Assembly (NCBI RefSeq): GCF_042610425.1
Contig: NZ_JBGJZM010000002.1
Span: 496,001 to 560,000 of the forward strand
Direction of reading: 5' to 3'
Origin: Ectobacillus sp042610425
GTDB lineage: Bacteria > Bacillota > Bacilli > Bacillales > Bacillaceae_G
DNA length: 64,000 nt
The notes under the pieces were generated by a model that saw only the letters and a program-made list of their open reading frames with translations, searched no databases and was not told the origin of the DNA. Position 1 is the stretch's first letter; every line of letters starts with the position of its first letter. Positions 33,235 through 40,167 of this stretch are shown in pieces. The translations under genes were made by a program, and so were the position numbers.

Positions 33235-34710
33235 TTACCCATTGCCACGTAACCAAAGAAGAAAATCCTCAACGACCCAGTCAGGATATTTTTTACATTC
33301 GTCTGTAGTGTAAGATCTCACATGAAGCCCACTATTTAGATACCACCTATTTGCGATAGCATCTTTAGCTACTGTATGTGTACAATCACTTACAATGTTG
33401 AGCACGGCAGCTTTCCCATCTAGAATGACCAAATAATCCGGCTCTCGCTTATATGAACCCAACACGGCCCTACAATTTGGAAAGAATAGAACCCCAGCCT
33501 TTTTAAGTGGTTCAAAAAGAAGGACCTCTCCCATAGACCGAAAAATAACGCCGTCTACCAGATACATCGGATTATTAGAAGACACAAAGCTAGCATTATT
33601 AGTTTTTTGGTTATCAACAAGCACTTTTTTAGCGTCATTACTACAATACTGGAATATTCTATTATGACCACTAAAGCCTTTCATTTTATCTGCATAAATT
33701 TCTACATTATTTACCCTTTCTTGACATAGGTCTTGTTCAGACCATTCATTTTGCTCTGCCCATTCATTTTGCTCTGTCCATTCATTTTGCTCTGCCCATT
33801 CATTTTGCTCTGTCCATTCATTTTGCTCTGTCCATTCATTTTGCTCTGTCCATTCATTTTGCTCTGTCCATTCATTTTGCTCTGTCCATTCATTTTGCTC
33901 TGTCCATTCATTTTGCTCTGTCCATTCATTTTGCTCTGTCCATTCATTTTGCTCTGTCCATTCATTTTGCTCTGTCCATTCATTTTGCTCTGTCCATTCA
34001 TTTTGCTCTGTCCATTCATTTTGCTCTGTCCATTCATTTTGCTCTGTCCATTCATTTTGCTCTGTCCATTCATTTTGCTCTGTCCATTCATTTTGCTCTG
34101 TCCATTCATTTTGCTCTGTCCATTCATTTTGCTCTGTCCATTCATTTTGCTCTGTCCATTCATTTTGCTCTGTCCATTCATTTTGCTCTGTCCATTCATT
34201 TTGCTCTGTCCATTCATTTTGCTCTGTCCATTCATTTTGCTCTGTCCATTCATTTTGCTCTGTCCATTCATTTTGCTCTGTCCATTCATTTTGCTCTGTC
34301 CATTCATTTTGCTCTGTCCATTCATTTTGCTCTGTCCATTCATTTTGCTCTGTCCATTCATTTTGCTCTGTCCATTCATTTTGCTCTGTCCATTCATTTT
34401 GCTCTGTCCATTCATTTTGCTCTGTCCATTCATTTTGCTCTGTCCATTCATTTTGCTCTGTCCATTCATTTTGCTCTGTCCATTCATTTTGCTCTGTCCA
34501 TTCATTTTGCTCTGTCCATTCATTTTGCTCTGTCCATTCATTTTGCTCTGTCCATTCATTTTGCTCTGTCCATTCATTTTGCTCTGTCCATTCATTTTGC
34601 TCTGTCCATTCATTTTGCTCTGTCCATTCATTTTGCTCTGTCCATTCATTTTGCTCTGCCCATTGATTCATGGAATGAGCGCCTGTATTGAATAGATTTT
34701 CATTATTCAT
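33235..34710 (-). CDS. Repeat protein: about 50 WTEQNE hexapeptides fused to a nuclease-fold-like C-terminal domain
   Basis: A 491-residue protein. After a short head, residues about 20-325 are tandem hexapeptides W-T/A-E-Q-N-E encoded by 51 near-identical 18-bp units. The last 150 residues form a separate domain: VIFRSMGEVLLFEPLKKAGV, LFFPNCRAVLGS, REPDYLVILDGKAAVLNIV. This resembles a PD-(D/E)XK-type family I recall (R-S-x-x-E-V ... G-V-L-F-F-P-N-C-R ... E-P-D-F-L-V ... L-E-V-D-G), with the usual catalytic L-E-V replaced by L-N-I, so activity is doubtful. Its ATG (34708-34710) overlaps the upstream zinc-ribbon gene's stop by 8 bp and AAGGGAG precedes it. Confidence 0.7.
   Translation of the reverse strand: MNNENLFNTGAHSMNQWAEQNEWTEQNEWTEQNEWTEQNEWTEQNEWTEQNEWTEQNEWTEQNEWTEQNEWTEQNEWTEQNEWTEQNEWTEQNEWTEQNEWTEQNEWTEQNEWTEQNEWTEQNEWTEQNEWTEQNEWTEQNEWTEQNEWTEQNEWTEQNEWTEQNEWTEQNEWTEQNEWTEQNEWTEQNEWTEQNEWTEQNEWTEQNEWTEQNEWTEQNEWTEQNEWTEQNEWTEQNEWTEQNEWTEQNEWTEQNEWTEQNEWTEQNEWTEQNEWTEQNEWTEQNEWTEQNEWTEQNEWTEQNEWAEQNEWTEQNEWAEQNEWSEQDLCQERVNNVEIYADKMKGFSGHNRIFQYCSNDAKKVLVDNQKTNNASFVSSNNPMYLVDGVIFRSMGEVLLFEPLKKAGVLFFPNCRAVLGSYKREPDYLVILDGKAAVLNIVSDCTHTVAKDAIANRWYLNSGLHVRSYTTDECKKYPDWVVEDFLLWLRGNG
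33742..34659. repeat. VNTR: 51 tandem copies of an 18-bp unit
   Basis: The unit CCATTCATTTTGCTCTGT (plus strand) recurs 51 times with no length change. The only variation I see is a T-to-C in a few end units, giving Ala for Thr. Near-complete identity points to recent expansion or gene conversion. The array keeps two other frames free of stops, which creates false ORFs on both strands. Confidence 0.95.
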
Positions 34711-35407
34711 TTCTCCCACTCCCTTTCGATTTTCTACTTCTATCTTTAGAAAGTTTATATTCTCTTTGACAACTTTGGTGAACCGTAGGATATCCTTTTT
34801 GAGAATTTGCTAACTGATAGCGACTTGGATTACTAATATACTGTCCACAATGTGCACATTTCAGAACAGAATGATGTGTATTTAAATACTCTATAAAGTT
34901 GTAGTATAAACAGCATTCAAAGTCTTTAAAATCTGGTGCTATAACTTGGACTATCTTATATCCCTCTAGTAATTGTGGTTGAATAGAAAACCGAATTTTC
35001 TTTAATATTTCATTTAATCTTTCAGTTTTTTCTGGGGCTACCATATTAATGAACTTAACTATTCCTGTTTGCTGCCGACTAATTTCAGCCGTCTGAATAA
35101 AACTATCGATAAAAGAGCGAATCTCCAACTGGAATGGAATTAATTTAGAACGATATTTCATAATTACGCTTTTACAATCTAAGTTCATTTTCTCATCATT
35201 ATCTAACTGATTATGTATAAATTCAAACATCCTTATATTGTACCAATCACCAGGAAATGCAACATTAAGAGAGTATTTCGGTTCCCAACTTTCTAGAAAA
35301 TTGTTAAGTTCTTCATCGTTATTAAAATCTAGACTAGCGAATTCTATTGCAAACCACTTCCTTGGAATCCCTTGTTTCATTTCCCCATTGTCTTCGAATA
35401 CAGACAT
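34703..35407 (-). CDS. Unknown protein with C-terminal zinc-ribbon-like motif
   Basis: A 234-residue soluble protein. The N-terminal 180 residues are helical with no motif I know. The C-terminus has CAHCGQYISNPSRY and, 20 residues later, HQSCQREYKLSKDRSRKSKG: a C-x2-C...H-x2-C zinc-ribbon-like cluster followed by a basic tail, as in CGNR/ABATE-like or DUF6076-like proteins. It is coupled by an 8-bp overlap to the WTEQNE repeat protein, so the two probably act together. The ATG at 35407 has AAAGGGG 7 bases upstream. Confidence 0.65.
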   Translation of the reverse strand: MSVFEDNGEMKQGIPRKWFAIEFASLDFNNDEELNNFLESWEPKYSLNVAFPGDWYNIRMFEFIHNQLDNDEKMNLDCKSVIMKYRSKLIPFQLEIRSFIDSFIQTAEISRQQTGIVKFINMVAPEKTERLNEILKKIRFSIQPQLLEGYKIVQVIAPDFKDFECCLYYNFIEYLNTHHSVLKCAHCGQYISNPSRYQLANSQKGYPTVHQSCQREYKLSKDRSRKSKGSGRNE

Positions 35408-35626
35408 GTTATAACCCCTTTCATATATCGATAAGATAATTGTAGAGCAAATACACTTCCATAGTAAGTGGAATTCGGGGTGGAAAATCAACTTTTTTAG
35501 GGTTTACCTTTATCAATTTACTGGATCGGTTAGTTCATAGTCATTAAATCATGAAAACTCTACAGCAAAGGAATTCCTATTTACCAATACATCGTATAAA
35601 CAAAAAGTAATGTTTTCTACATAGAA

Positions 35627-35713
35627 TTAATCTACCTTTTCTTCACTCTGATAAAAGCAGGCTGTAATCCCCAAAAATACCCCTGCTGTAAATAATTCAA
35701 TTTGGAAACACAC
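35627..35713 (-). CDS. Tiny membrane peptide (28 aa), sister of 31285-31362
   Basis: GTG start, then CFQIELFTAGVFLGITACFY and an acidic tail QSEEKVD. The helix matches the peptide at 31285-31362, while the tail differs. The ribosome site (AAAAGGTG) is weakly placed, so it may not be translated. Confidence 0.35.
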   Translation of the reverse strand: MCFQIELFTAGVFLGITACFYQSEEKVD

Positions 35714-35714
35714 C

Positions 35715-35800
35715 ACCTTTTATAGACCGATATATAGAAAAAGAAAAAGAGCAATCATCCTCATCAAATGATTGCCCTTCTTTCTTATAAGCCAAATGCC
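35715..35800 (-). pseudogene. Recombinase-tail remnant (copy 2)
   Basis: The minus strand encodes EGQSFDEDDCSFSFSIYRS in the frame that reads EGQSSDEDDCPSSFCIYIN in the better copies. Upstream frames are broken. The inverted repeat is shortened to 8 bp (35751-35758 with 35768-35775). Confidence 0.6.
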
Positions 35801-35846
35801 TTCTACTGTATTTTATAAACCTATGGTTATCTTTCGATTACTAGAC

Positions 35847-35999
35847 TTATTCATCCATCCAATCTCTATGAGCAGGATTATTTGGATCTACTATCACACT
35901 ACCGTTTTCATCAACTGGTAATGGTGTTGCATGTTTCAACATGTCATGAAGATTATCTAACTGTGAAGCTAAAGCACGTTTTGCAGCAAAGCTTTTCAT
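35847..35999 (-). CDS. Small protein with DPNNPAHRDWMDE C-terminus (paralogue 3, N-truncated)
   Basis: Fifty codons: MKSFAAKRALASQLDNLHDM leads into LPVDENGSVIVDPNNPAHRD and WMDE. It lacks the basic N-terminus of paralogues 1 and 2. No good ribosome site is visible, so it is either coupled to the small ORF 14 bp upstream or a remnant. Confidence 0.45.
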   Translation of the reverse strand: MKSFAAKRALASQLDNLHDMLKHATPLPVDENGSVIVDPNNPAHRDWMDE

Positions 36000-36012
36000 C
36001 AATTGCTTTTGC

Positions 36013-36141
36013 TTATGCTATTAAGCGTTTTAGATTGTTTAGTCCTTCTGATGGTTCAGAAGGTCCAGTTACCCAATTTAAAAAAGCTTGTCTTTCTTCT
36101 TCTGTATCAAACACAAATACAGTTGATCTCTTCATGAACAT
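36013..36141 (-). CDS. Small unknown protein (42 aa)
   Basis: MFMKRSTVFVFDTEEERQAF starts a 42-residue product with a short acidic/aromatic segment and a basic end (LNNLKRLIA). AGGTGAT lies 5 bases upstream of the ATG. It lies directly before the third DPNNP-motif protein, in the place taken by the small membrane proteins in the other two cassettes, but it has no membrane helix. Confidence 0.45.
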   Translation of the reverse strand: MFMKRSTVFVFDTEEERQAFLNWVTGPSEPSEGLNNLKRLIA

Positions 36142-36192
36142 TTTATATCACCTATCTTCGCATATTTAGTATTATCGTATCATTTACCTAGC

Positions 36193-36556
36193 TTATAAGT
36201 TAATATATATACAAAATGAAGAAGGGCAATCATCCTCATCAGATGATTGCCCTTCTTTCTTTATATCTAAATGCTTAACTACTGCGTTATTCAACTGTAT
36301 TTGTATTTTATCAATCTTTCGGTTCTTTGAGATTGTTATTTGTTTAATCAATAATCATAATAGCGGTTTTCTCTGTTCCTTTGTAATAGTCTTTTTATAG
36401 CTATCAACAAAATTATTCATAACATTTTTGACAAGTTCAAATGATATGTTTTGCCTACTATCCCCCTTTAGTTGGGATTCTATGGGAACCAAACGTTCAT
36501 CTAATAATTCCTCTTCCAGCTTTTTAAGCGGTCTACTAATAATAATTAATTCTTCT
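36193..36556 (-). pseudogene. C-terminal remnant of a large serine recombinase (Ccr-like site specificity inferred)
   Basis: About 120 codons stay in one frame with a single internal TGA: KLEEELLDERLVPIESQLKG, ISFELVKNVMNNFVDSYKKT, TKEQRKPLL-stop-LLIKQITI, RKIDKIQIQLNNAVVKHLDI, KKEGQSSDEDDCPSSFCIYI and N-L-stop. The pattern of a coiled-coil end, R-E-Q-R-K-x-L-L-x-L-L-I-x-x-I, then I-Q-I-Q-L-N-x-x-V-V-K and an acidic tail is that of Bacillaceae large serine recombinases. The resolvase domain is gone. Its position 38 bp from the att repeat is where such genes sit. Confidence 0.72.
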
Positions 36557-36593
36557 TAATTATTCTATAGAAAAAGTTTGTTGTAGCATAAAA

Positions 36594-36621
36594 ACCTCAT
36601 TTACTTATGGTACGGTTCACC
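36594..36621 (-). repeat. att-like direct repeat, rlmH copy
   Basis: Contains the last six codons and stop of rlmH (Gly-Glu-Pro-Tyr-His-Lys-stop) and seven following bases. It is identical to 28730-28757. Insertion left the gene product unchanged. Confidence 0.85.
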
Positions 36622-37080
36622 CCGATTAATCCGATAAGCCCGGTACACCTGCTCCAGCAAAATCAATCGCATCAATTGGTGCGGAAACGTCATTTTTGAA
36701 AAAGATAGCTTCTCATTCGCCCGCTTTAATACGTCTTTACTAAGTCCAAGTGATCCGCCGATGACAAAGGTTATTTTGCTTGTCCCATATGTAGCGAGTT
36801 TGTCGATGGTTTCGGCGAGTTCTTCTGATGATTTCATGCTTCCTTCGATTGCTAGGGCGATGACATATGCGTCATCCGCGATTTTTTCTAGAATTCGTGT
36901 GCCTTCTTTTTCTTTTACGATTTCCATTTCTGCTTCGCTTAGGTTTTCTGGTGCTTTTTCATCAGATATCTCAAGTAAATCCATTTTTGCATATGCAGAT
37001 AAACGTTTTTTATACTCATCAATTCCTTGTTTTAGGTATTTTTCTTTTAACTTTCCAACTGATACAATTGTGATATTCAC
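36601..37080 (-). CDS. rlmH: 23S rRNA (pseudouridine1915-N3)-methyltransferase RlmH
   Basis: A 159-residue SPOUT methyltransferase that methylates Psi1915 in helix 69. It shows MNITIVSVGKLKEKYLKQGI at the start, the AdoMet knot region FVIGGSLGLSKDVLKRAN near 105, and the C-terminal LLEQVYRAYRINRGEPYHK with the conserved Tyr-His. The full usual length is kept despite the island at its 3' end. In Staphylococcus this gene (orfX) is the SCC insertion site. Confidence 0.96.
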   Translation of the reverse strand: MNITIVSVGKLKEKYLKQGIDEYKKRLSAYAKMDLLEISDEKAPENLSEAEMEIVKEKEGTRILEKIADDAYVIALAIEGSMKSSEELAETIDKLATYGTSKITFVIGGSLGLSKDVLKRANEKLSFSKMTFPHQLMRLILLEQVYRAYRINRGEPYHK

Positions 37081-37106
37081 AACACATTCACCTCTTTACA
37101 AACATC

Positions 37107-37231
37107 TTATCCACAGAAGTTATCAACATATCCACAGATTTCATCCACATATTGTGTAGGAATTTATGTTCGGCACCATATCTATTCCACGTTTTTTACG
37201 ATATTCACAGCTTTTCACCTAGTTATCCACA
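37107..37231. promoter_or_regulatory. Cluster of DnaA-box-like sites upstream of rlmH
   Basis: Two exact TTATCCACA boxes (37107-37115 and 37223-37231) and at least two one-mismatch copies (ATATCCACA at 37128-37136 and a TCATCCACA nearby) lie in the 217-bp gap between rlmH and the protease gene. Bacillus chromosomes carry DnaA-box clusters outside oriC, one of which I recall near the rlmH homologue yydA. Confidence 0.6.
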
Positions 37232-37297
37232 CTGTGAAGAATTTCTTTTCTTTCTGCTATACCCAGAAAAAAACAGGAGAGATAGCTCTCCTGTGAA

Positions 37298-38503
37298 TTA
37301 GTAATTCCCGCTTTCCAGTGTAACCGTAATGGACTCCTGCTTTGTCCCTCTGTAGAAGGTCAGCCCCATTTTATCACCTATCTTCTTTTTGTACAGTAGC
37401 GTTCGAAATTCAGTGATATTATGAACGGGTTGTCCGTCTACGGCAACAATTACGTCATATTCCTTCATTCCACCCGTTACAGCTGGCGAAGGGCTTCGCA
37501 TATCTAACACAGCCACACCATAGGTAACCGAGTCAGGCAATTGCAATGTCTTCTTCCAATAGTAACCGGGTATTTCATCAAGCGAGCGCAATTCTACTCC
37601 TAAATAAGGTCGCTGCACTTTACCCGTTTTCTGTAGTTCATCAATAATCGGGATAGCCCTTGTGATCGGAATAGCGAGTCCAATTCCTTCGACAGATTTT
37701 GCAGCAATTTTCATACTATTGATACCAATGAGTTGCCCGGCTGCGTTGATAAGGGCTCCTCCACTATTCCCCGGATTAATGGCGGCATCCGTCTGAAGTA
37801 CCTCGACTTGCCAATCATAGTGACCGTCTTTATCTAAGTCCACAGGGACAATGCGTTCATTGGCAGAAATAATACCTTGCGTAACGGTTCCTGAAAAATC
37901 AAGCCCAAGTGGATTACCAATTGCAATTGCAGGCTCTCCGCGCTTTACCGTATTGCTATCGCCTAGCTCGATTACTTTGCTTGCATACTTTTCATCCATT
38001 TGCAGTACCGCTAAGTCCATTACAATATCGCTACCTAGCAGCGTAACAGGTACTTTCTTCCCATCACTTAAACTTACTTCAATTCGGGTTGCTCCGTCTA
38101 CTACATGATGATTGGTAACAACGTAGGCATTGCCATTTTCTTTTTTATAAATCACTCCAGAACCAGTTCCTGCCTCTGCATCGCTTTCAGAAAAGCTATC
38201 ATGCTGAATATTAATGACACCGACAACGGCATCTGATGATTTATCAACTGCATCGACAAAGCCGGATCGGATGTCTACATTCACACCATTTTGGGATTTC
38301 GGAGCCGCGGCAAGGTTACGATACTCACTCGCTTCCGTTTGCCCATTTTCTTGAATCCACCCCATACGTGTAAACGTAGGTACCATGAAGGCAAACAATG
38401 TTGCACCTAACAGTAATCCGGCAACCCCAGAGAATATAACCTTTTTCTGTAGAAATCGGTTTCCAGTTCGCTCATTTGAATCATCTTCTTCAAAGAAAGA
38501 CAT
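37298..38503 (-). CDS. htrC: HtrA-family membrane-anchored serine protease (YyxA/HtrC)
   Basis: A 401-residue protease/chaperone of envelope quality control. It has a cytoplasmic N-tail, one membrane helix (about 24-45) and a trypsin-like domain with the triad His (VVTNHHVVDGA), Asp (DIVMDLAVLQM) and Ser (NPGNSGGALINAAG). A C-terminal PDZ follows (GMKEYDVIVAVDGQPVHNI). It is co-directional with the wal operon behind a hairpin at 38514-38559. Confidence 0.92.
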   Translation of the reverse strand: MSFFEEDDSNERTGNRFLQKKVIFSGVAGLLLGATLFAFMVPTFTRMGWIQENGQTEASEYRNLAAAPKSQNGVNVDIRSGFVDAVDKSSDAVVGVINIQHDSFSESDAEAGTGSGVIYKKENGNAYVVTNHHVVDGATRIEVSLSDGKKVPVTLLGSDIVMDLAVLQMDEKYASKVIELGDSNTVKRGEPAIAIGNPLGLDFSGTVTQGIISANERIVPVDLDKDGHYDWQVEVLQTDAAINPGNSGGALINAAGQLIGINSMKIAAKSVEGIGLAIPITRAIPIIDELQKTGKVQRPYLGVELRSLDEIPGYYWKKTLQLPDSVTYGVAVLDMRSPSPAVTGGMKEYDVIVAVDGQPVHNITEFRTLLYKKKIGDKMGLTFYRGTKQESITVTLESGNY

Positions 38504-38513
38504 ATGGTTTCAC

Positions 38514-38559
38514 CTATCCTTTTCGCAAACATTTTTCTTATTGTTTACGAAAAGGATAG
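38514..38559 (-). terminator. Hairpin between walJ and htrC
   Basis: CTATCCTTTTCG (38514-38525) pairs with CGAAAAGGATAG (38548-38559) and the arms extend by GTTTAC/CAAAC. It probably ends or attenuates the wal operon transcript. Confidence 0.65.
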
Positions 38560-38560
38560 A

Positions 38561-39355
38561 TTATACGTATTGAATTTTTGTCGGTACATTTGGATCTGTA
38601 TCATGAAGGTAAAATTCATGTCCCACTGGCAAACCTTGTGATTCTAATACTTGTGAGACGGCCATTTGCGCCAGCTCTTTCATATTATTATCTTTACTTA
38701 AATGTGCCAAGTACACATGCTTTGTATCATCAGTAATCACATCCGACATGGCAAGAGCTGCATCTTCGTTCGAAACATGCCCGACATCACTTAGTATTCT
38801 TCGTTTAATATTCCAAGGATAATGGCCCATCCGAAGCATTTCTACGTCGTGATTGCTTTCAAAAACAAACACATTGGCTCCTTTAATAACACCCTTCATT
38901 CGATCACTTACATATCCTGTATCGGTAATCAGCGCTAATTTTCTACCTTCATGATGAAAGGTATAAAACATTGGTTCTGCCGCATCATGAGATACTCCAA
39001 ACGATTCTACTTCAATATCGCCGAATGATTGAACTGTTCCTGTTGAAAAAATGAATTTCTGTTCCATAGGAATGGTGCCAATATGGGATTCCATCGCTTT
39101 CCATGTTTTTTCATTGGCATAAATGGGTAGCTTATATTTACGTGCTACAACACCCAATCCCTTAATATGATCACTGTGCTCATGCGTTACTAAAATTCCG
39201 GAAATATCAGAAAGACTAGCTTGTACTTGGTTCATTAGTGCTTCTGTCTGCTTTCCGCTCAGTCCCACATCTACTAATAACTTTTGTTTGTCGGTTCCTA
39301 CATATAAAATATTGCCTGAACTTCCGCTAGCAAGAATGCTAAATTGTAAACTCAT
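38561..39355 (-). CDS. walJ: Metallo-beta-lactamase-fold exonuclease WalJ (YycJ)
   Basis: A 264-residue MBL-fold protein with metal ligands THEHSDHIKGLG near residue 58 and further His/Asp in SHDAAEP, ITDTGY and SNHDVEML. WalJ family members are 5'-exonucleases linked to mismatch repair and to coordinating division with replication. It overlaps walI by 4 bp and is the last gene of the conserved wal operon. Confidence 0.94.
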   Translation of the reverse strand: MSLQFSILASGSSGNILYVGTDKQKLLVDVGLSGKQTEALMNQVQASLSDISGILVTHEHSDHIKGLGVVARKYKLPIYANEKTWKAMESHIGTIPMEQKFIFSTGTVQSFGDIEVESFGVSHDAAEPMFYTFHHEGRKLALITDTGYVSDRMKGVIKGANVFVFESNHDVEMLRMGHYPWNIKRRILSDVGHVSNEDAALAMSDVITDDTKHVYLAHLSKDNNMKELAQMAVSQVLESQGLPVGHEFYLHDTDPNVPTKIQYV

Positions 39356-40167
39356 TTTACTTCACTCCATTGCGTGCCGTCCTTACCATTTTTAATGACT
39401 TGTCCCTCAATTGCATTAACAAAATAATCACTTTCGTTGTTTACAACAAAGTGCCAGGTTGGTGCAATTACTTGAACACCTAAGGATGAAGGGATGACGA
39501 CTGTATAGTATCCGATTTCTACCTTTGTTATTTTACTTCCCGCTGCTATTTGGTTTTTTAGGTATAATGTTTCCAGGGCTTTTGCAGAAGTAATGATATC
39601 CTCCTGTGTATTAGACCCTCCCATATCCGTTACATCACTTAGCATCGTTTGTGTATATGAAACAATTTCATTTTTATCATTTAAATCCACGACTAATGCT
39701 GCATTTTTATTATAAAATATATTCTTCGTTTGATATTGCTGAAAAAAGTATATTTTCTTTTCTTTTTCATCTGTATTCCAATACTTATACTTTGCACCAT
39801 CTATCACATACGTCCGAAGAAACTCATCAAAATAATATCCTTTATCATTTTTCGGCAAAACTATAGGATCTTTGAATTTACTAATAATTGTATTGGAGTC
39901 ACTTAAAGTAGCATATTGGTTTTTTAATGTACGCAGTTCCTCTTCTTTGAATTCTCTGCTTTTACCGGTAATATACGATTCTTTTGTCGGCTCCTTTGGT
40001 AAATTGGTGTAGGTAATTTTATCAGCTTCTAACCGATCATCTAAAGAAGTAACTGCCATCAGCTCCCACTGATTGCTCGTTCGTTTTTGAATAAATTGAA
40101 CGAGGAGGACCAGATCTAGGACAAAAAATGTAAGAATGAAAATTATCTTAATTTTGCTCCAATCCAA
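39352..40167 (-). CDS. walI: WalK regulatory membrane protein WalI (YycI)
   Basis: A 271-residue protein with one N-terminal membrane helix (KIKIIFILTFFVLDLVLLVQ) and an extracytoplasmic YycI domain. With WalH it restrains WalK through membrane-helix contacts. The TTG start (with GGAGGAG 9 bases upstream) lies 20 bp inside walH's end, so the genes are coupled. Confidence 0.92.
   Translation of the reverse strand: MDWSKIKIIFILTFFVLDLVLLVQFIQKRTSNQWELMAVTSLDDRLEADKITYTNLPKEPTKESYITGKSREFKEEELRTLKNQYATLSDSNTIISKFKDPIVLPKNDKGYYFDEFLRTYVIDGAKYKYWNTDEKEKKIYFFQQYQTKNIFYNKNAALVVDLNDKNEIVSYTQTMLSDVTDMGGSNTQEDIITSAKALETLYLKNQIAAGSKITKVEIGYYTVVIPSSLGVQVIAPTWHFVVNNESDYFVNAIEGQVIKNGKDGTQWSEVK

Larger units (their letters stand above)
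28730..36621. mobile_element. SCC-like genomic island inserted at the 3' end of rlmH (recombinase decayed)
   Basis: The last 28 bp around the rlmH stop (36594-36621) are repeated exactly at 28730-28757 with no rlmH gene attached. The 7.9 kb between holds accessory genes with an A/T-rich, repeat-filled layout, whereas outside the order is conserved chromosome (rlmH, htrA-type gene and wal operon on one side). A remnant of a large serine recombinase lies next to the rlmH-side repeat. Staphylococcal SCC elements integrate at the same codons (Glu-x-Tyr-His-Lys-stop) by Ccr large serine recombinases. No intact recombinase remains, so the island is probably fixed or mobilised in trans. Confidence 0.75.

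Noticed and set aside
33742..34659. CRISPR array.
   Set aside because: The repeats are contiguous, 18 bp long and lack unique spacers; they encode a hexapeptide repeat.
33711..34695. Long open frames on both strands over the repeat array (312 and 320 codons).
   Set aside because: They arise because an 18-bp unit without stops stays open in several frames. Only the minus-strand frame with flanking unique N- and C-terminal parts and a ribosome site is plausible.
28730..36621. Prophage or conjugative element.
   Set aside because: No capsid, tail, lysis, relaxase or replication genes; the size, site and repeat structure fit an SCC-like cassette better.
38514..38559. Attachment site or operator at the walJ-htrC gap.
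   Set aside because: The inverted repeat with A/T-rich flanks at a gene end is better explained as a terminator.
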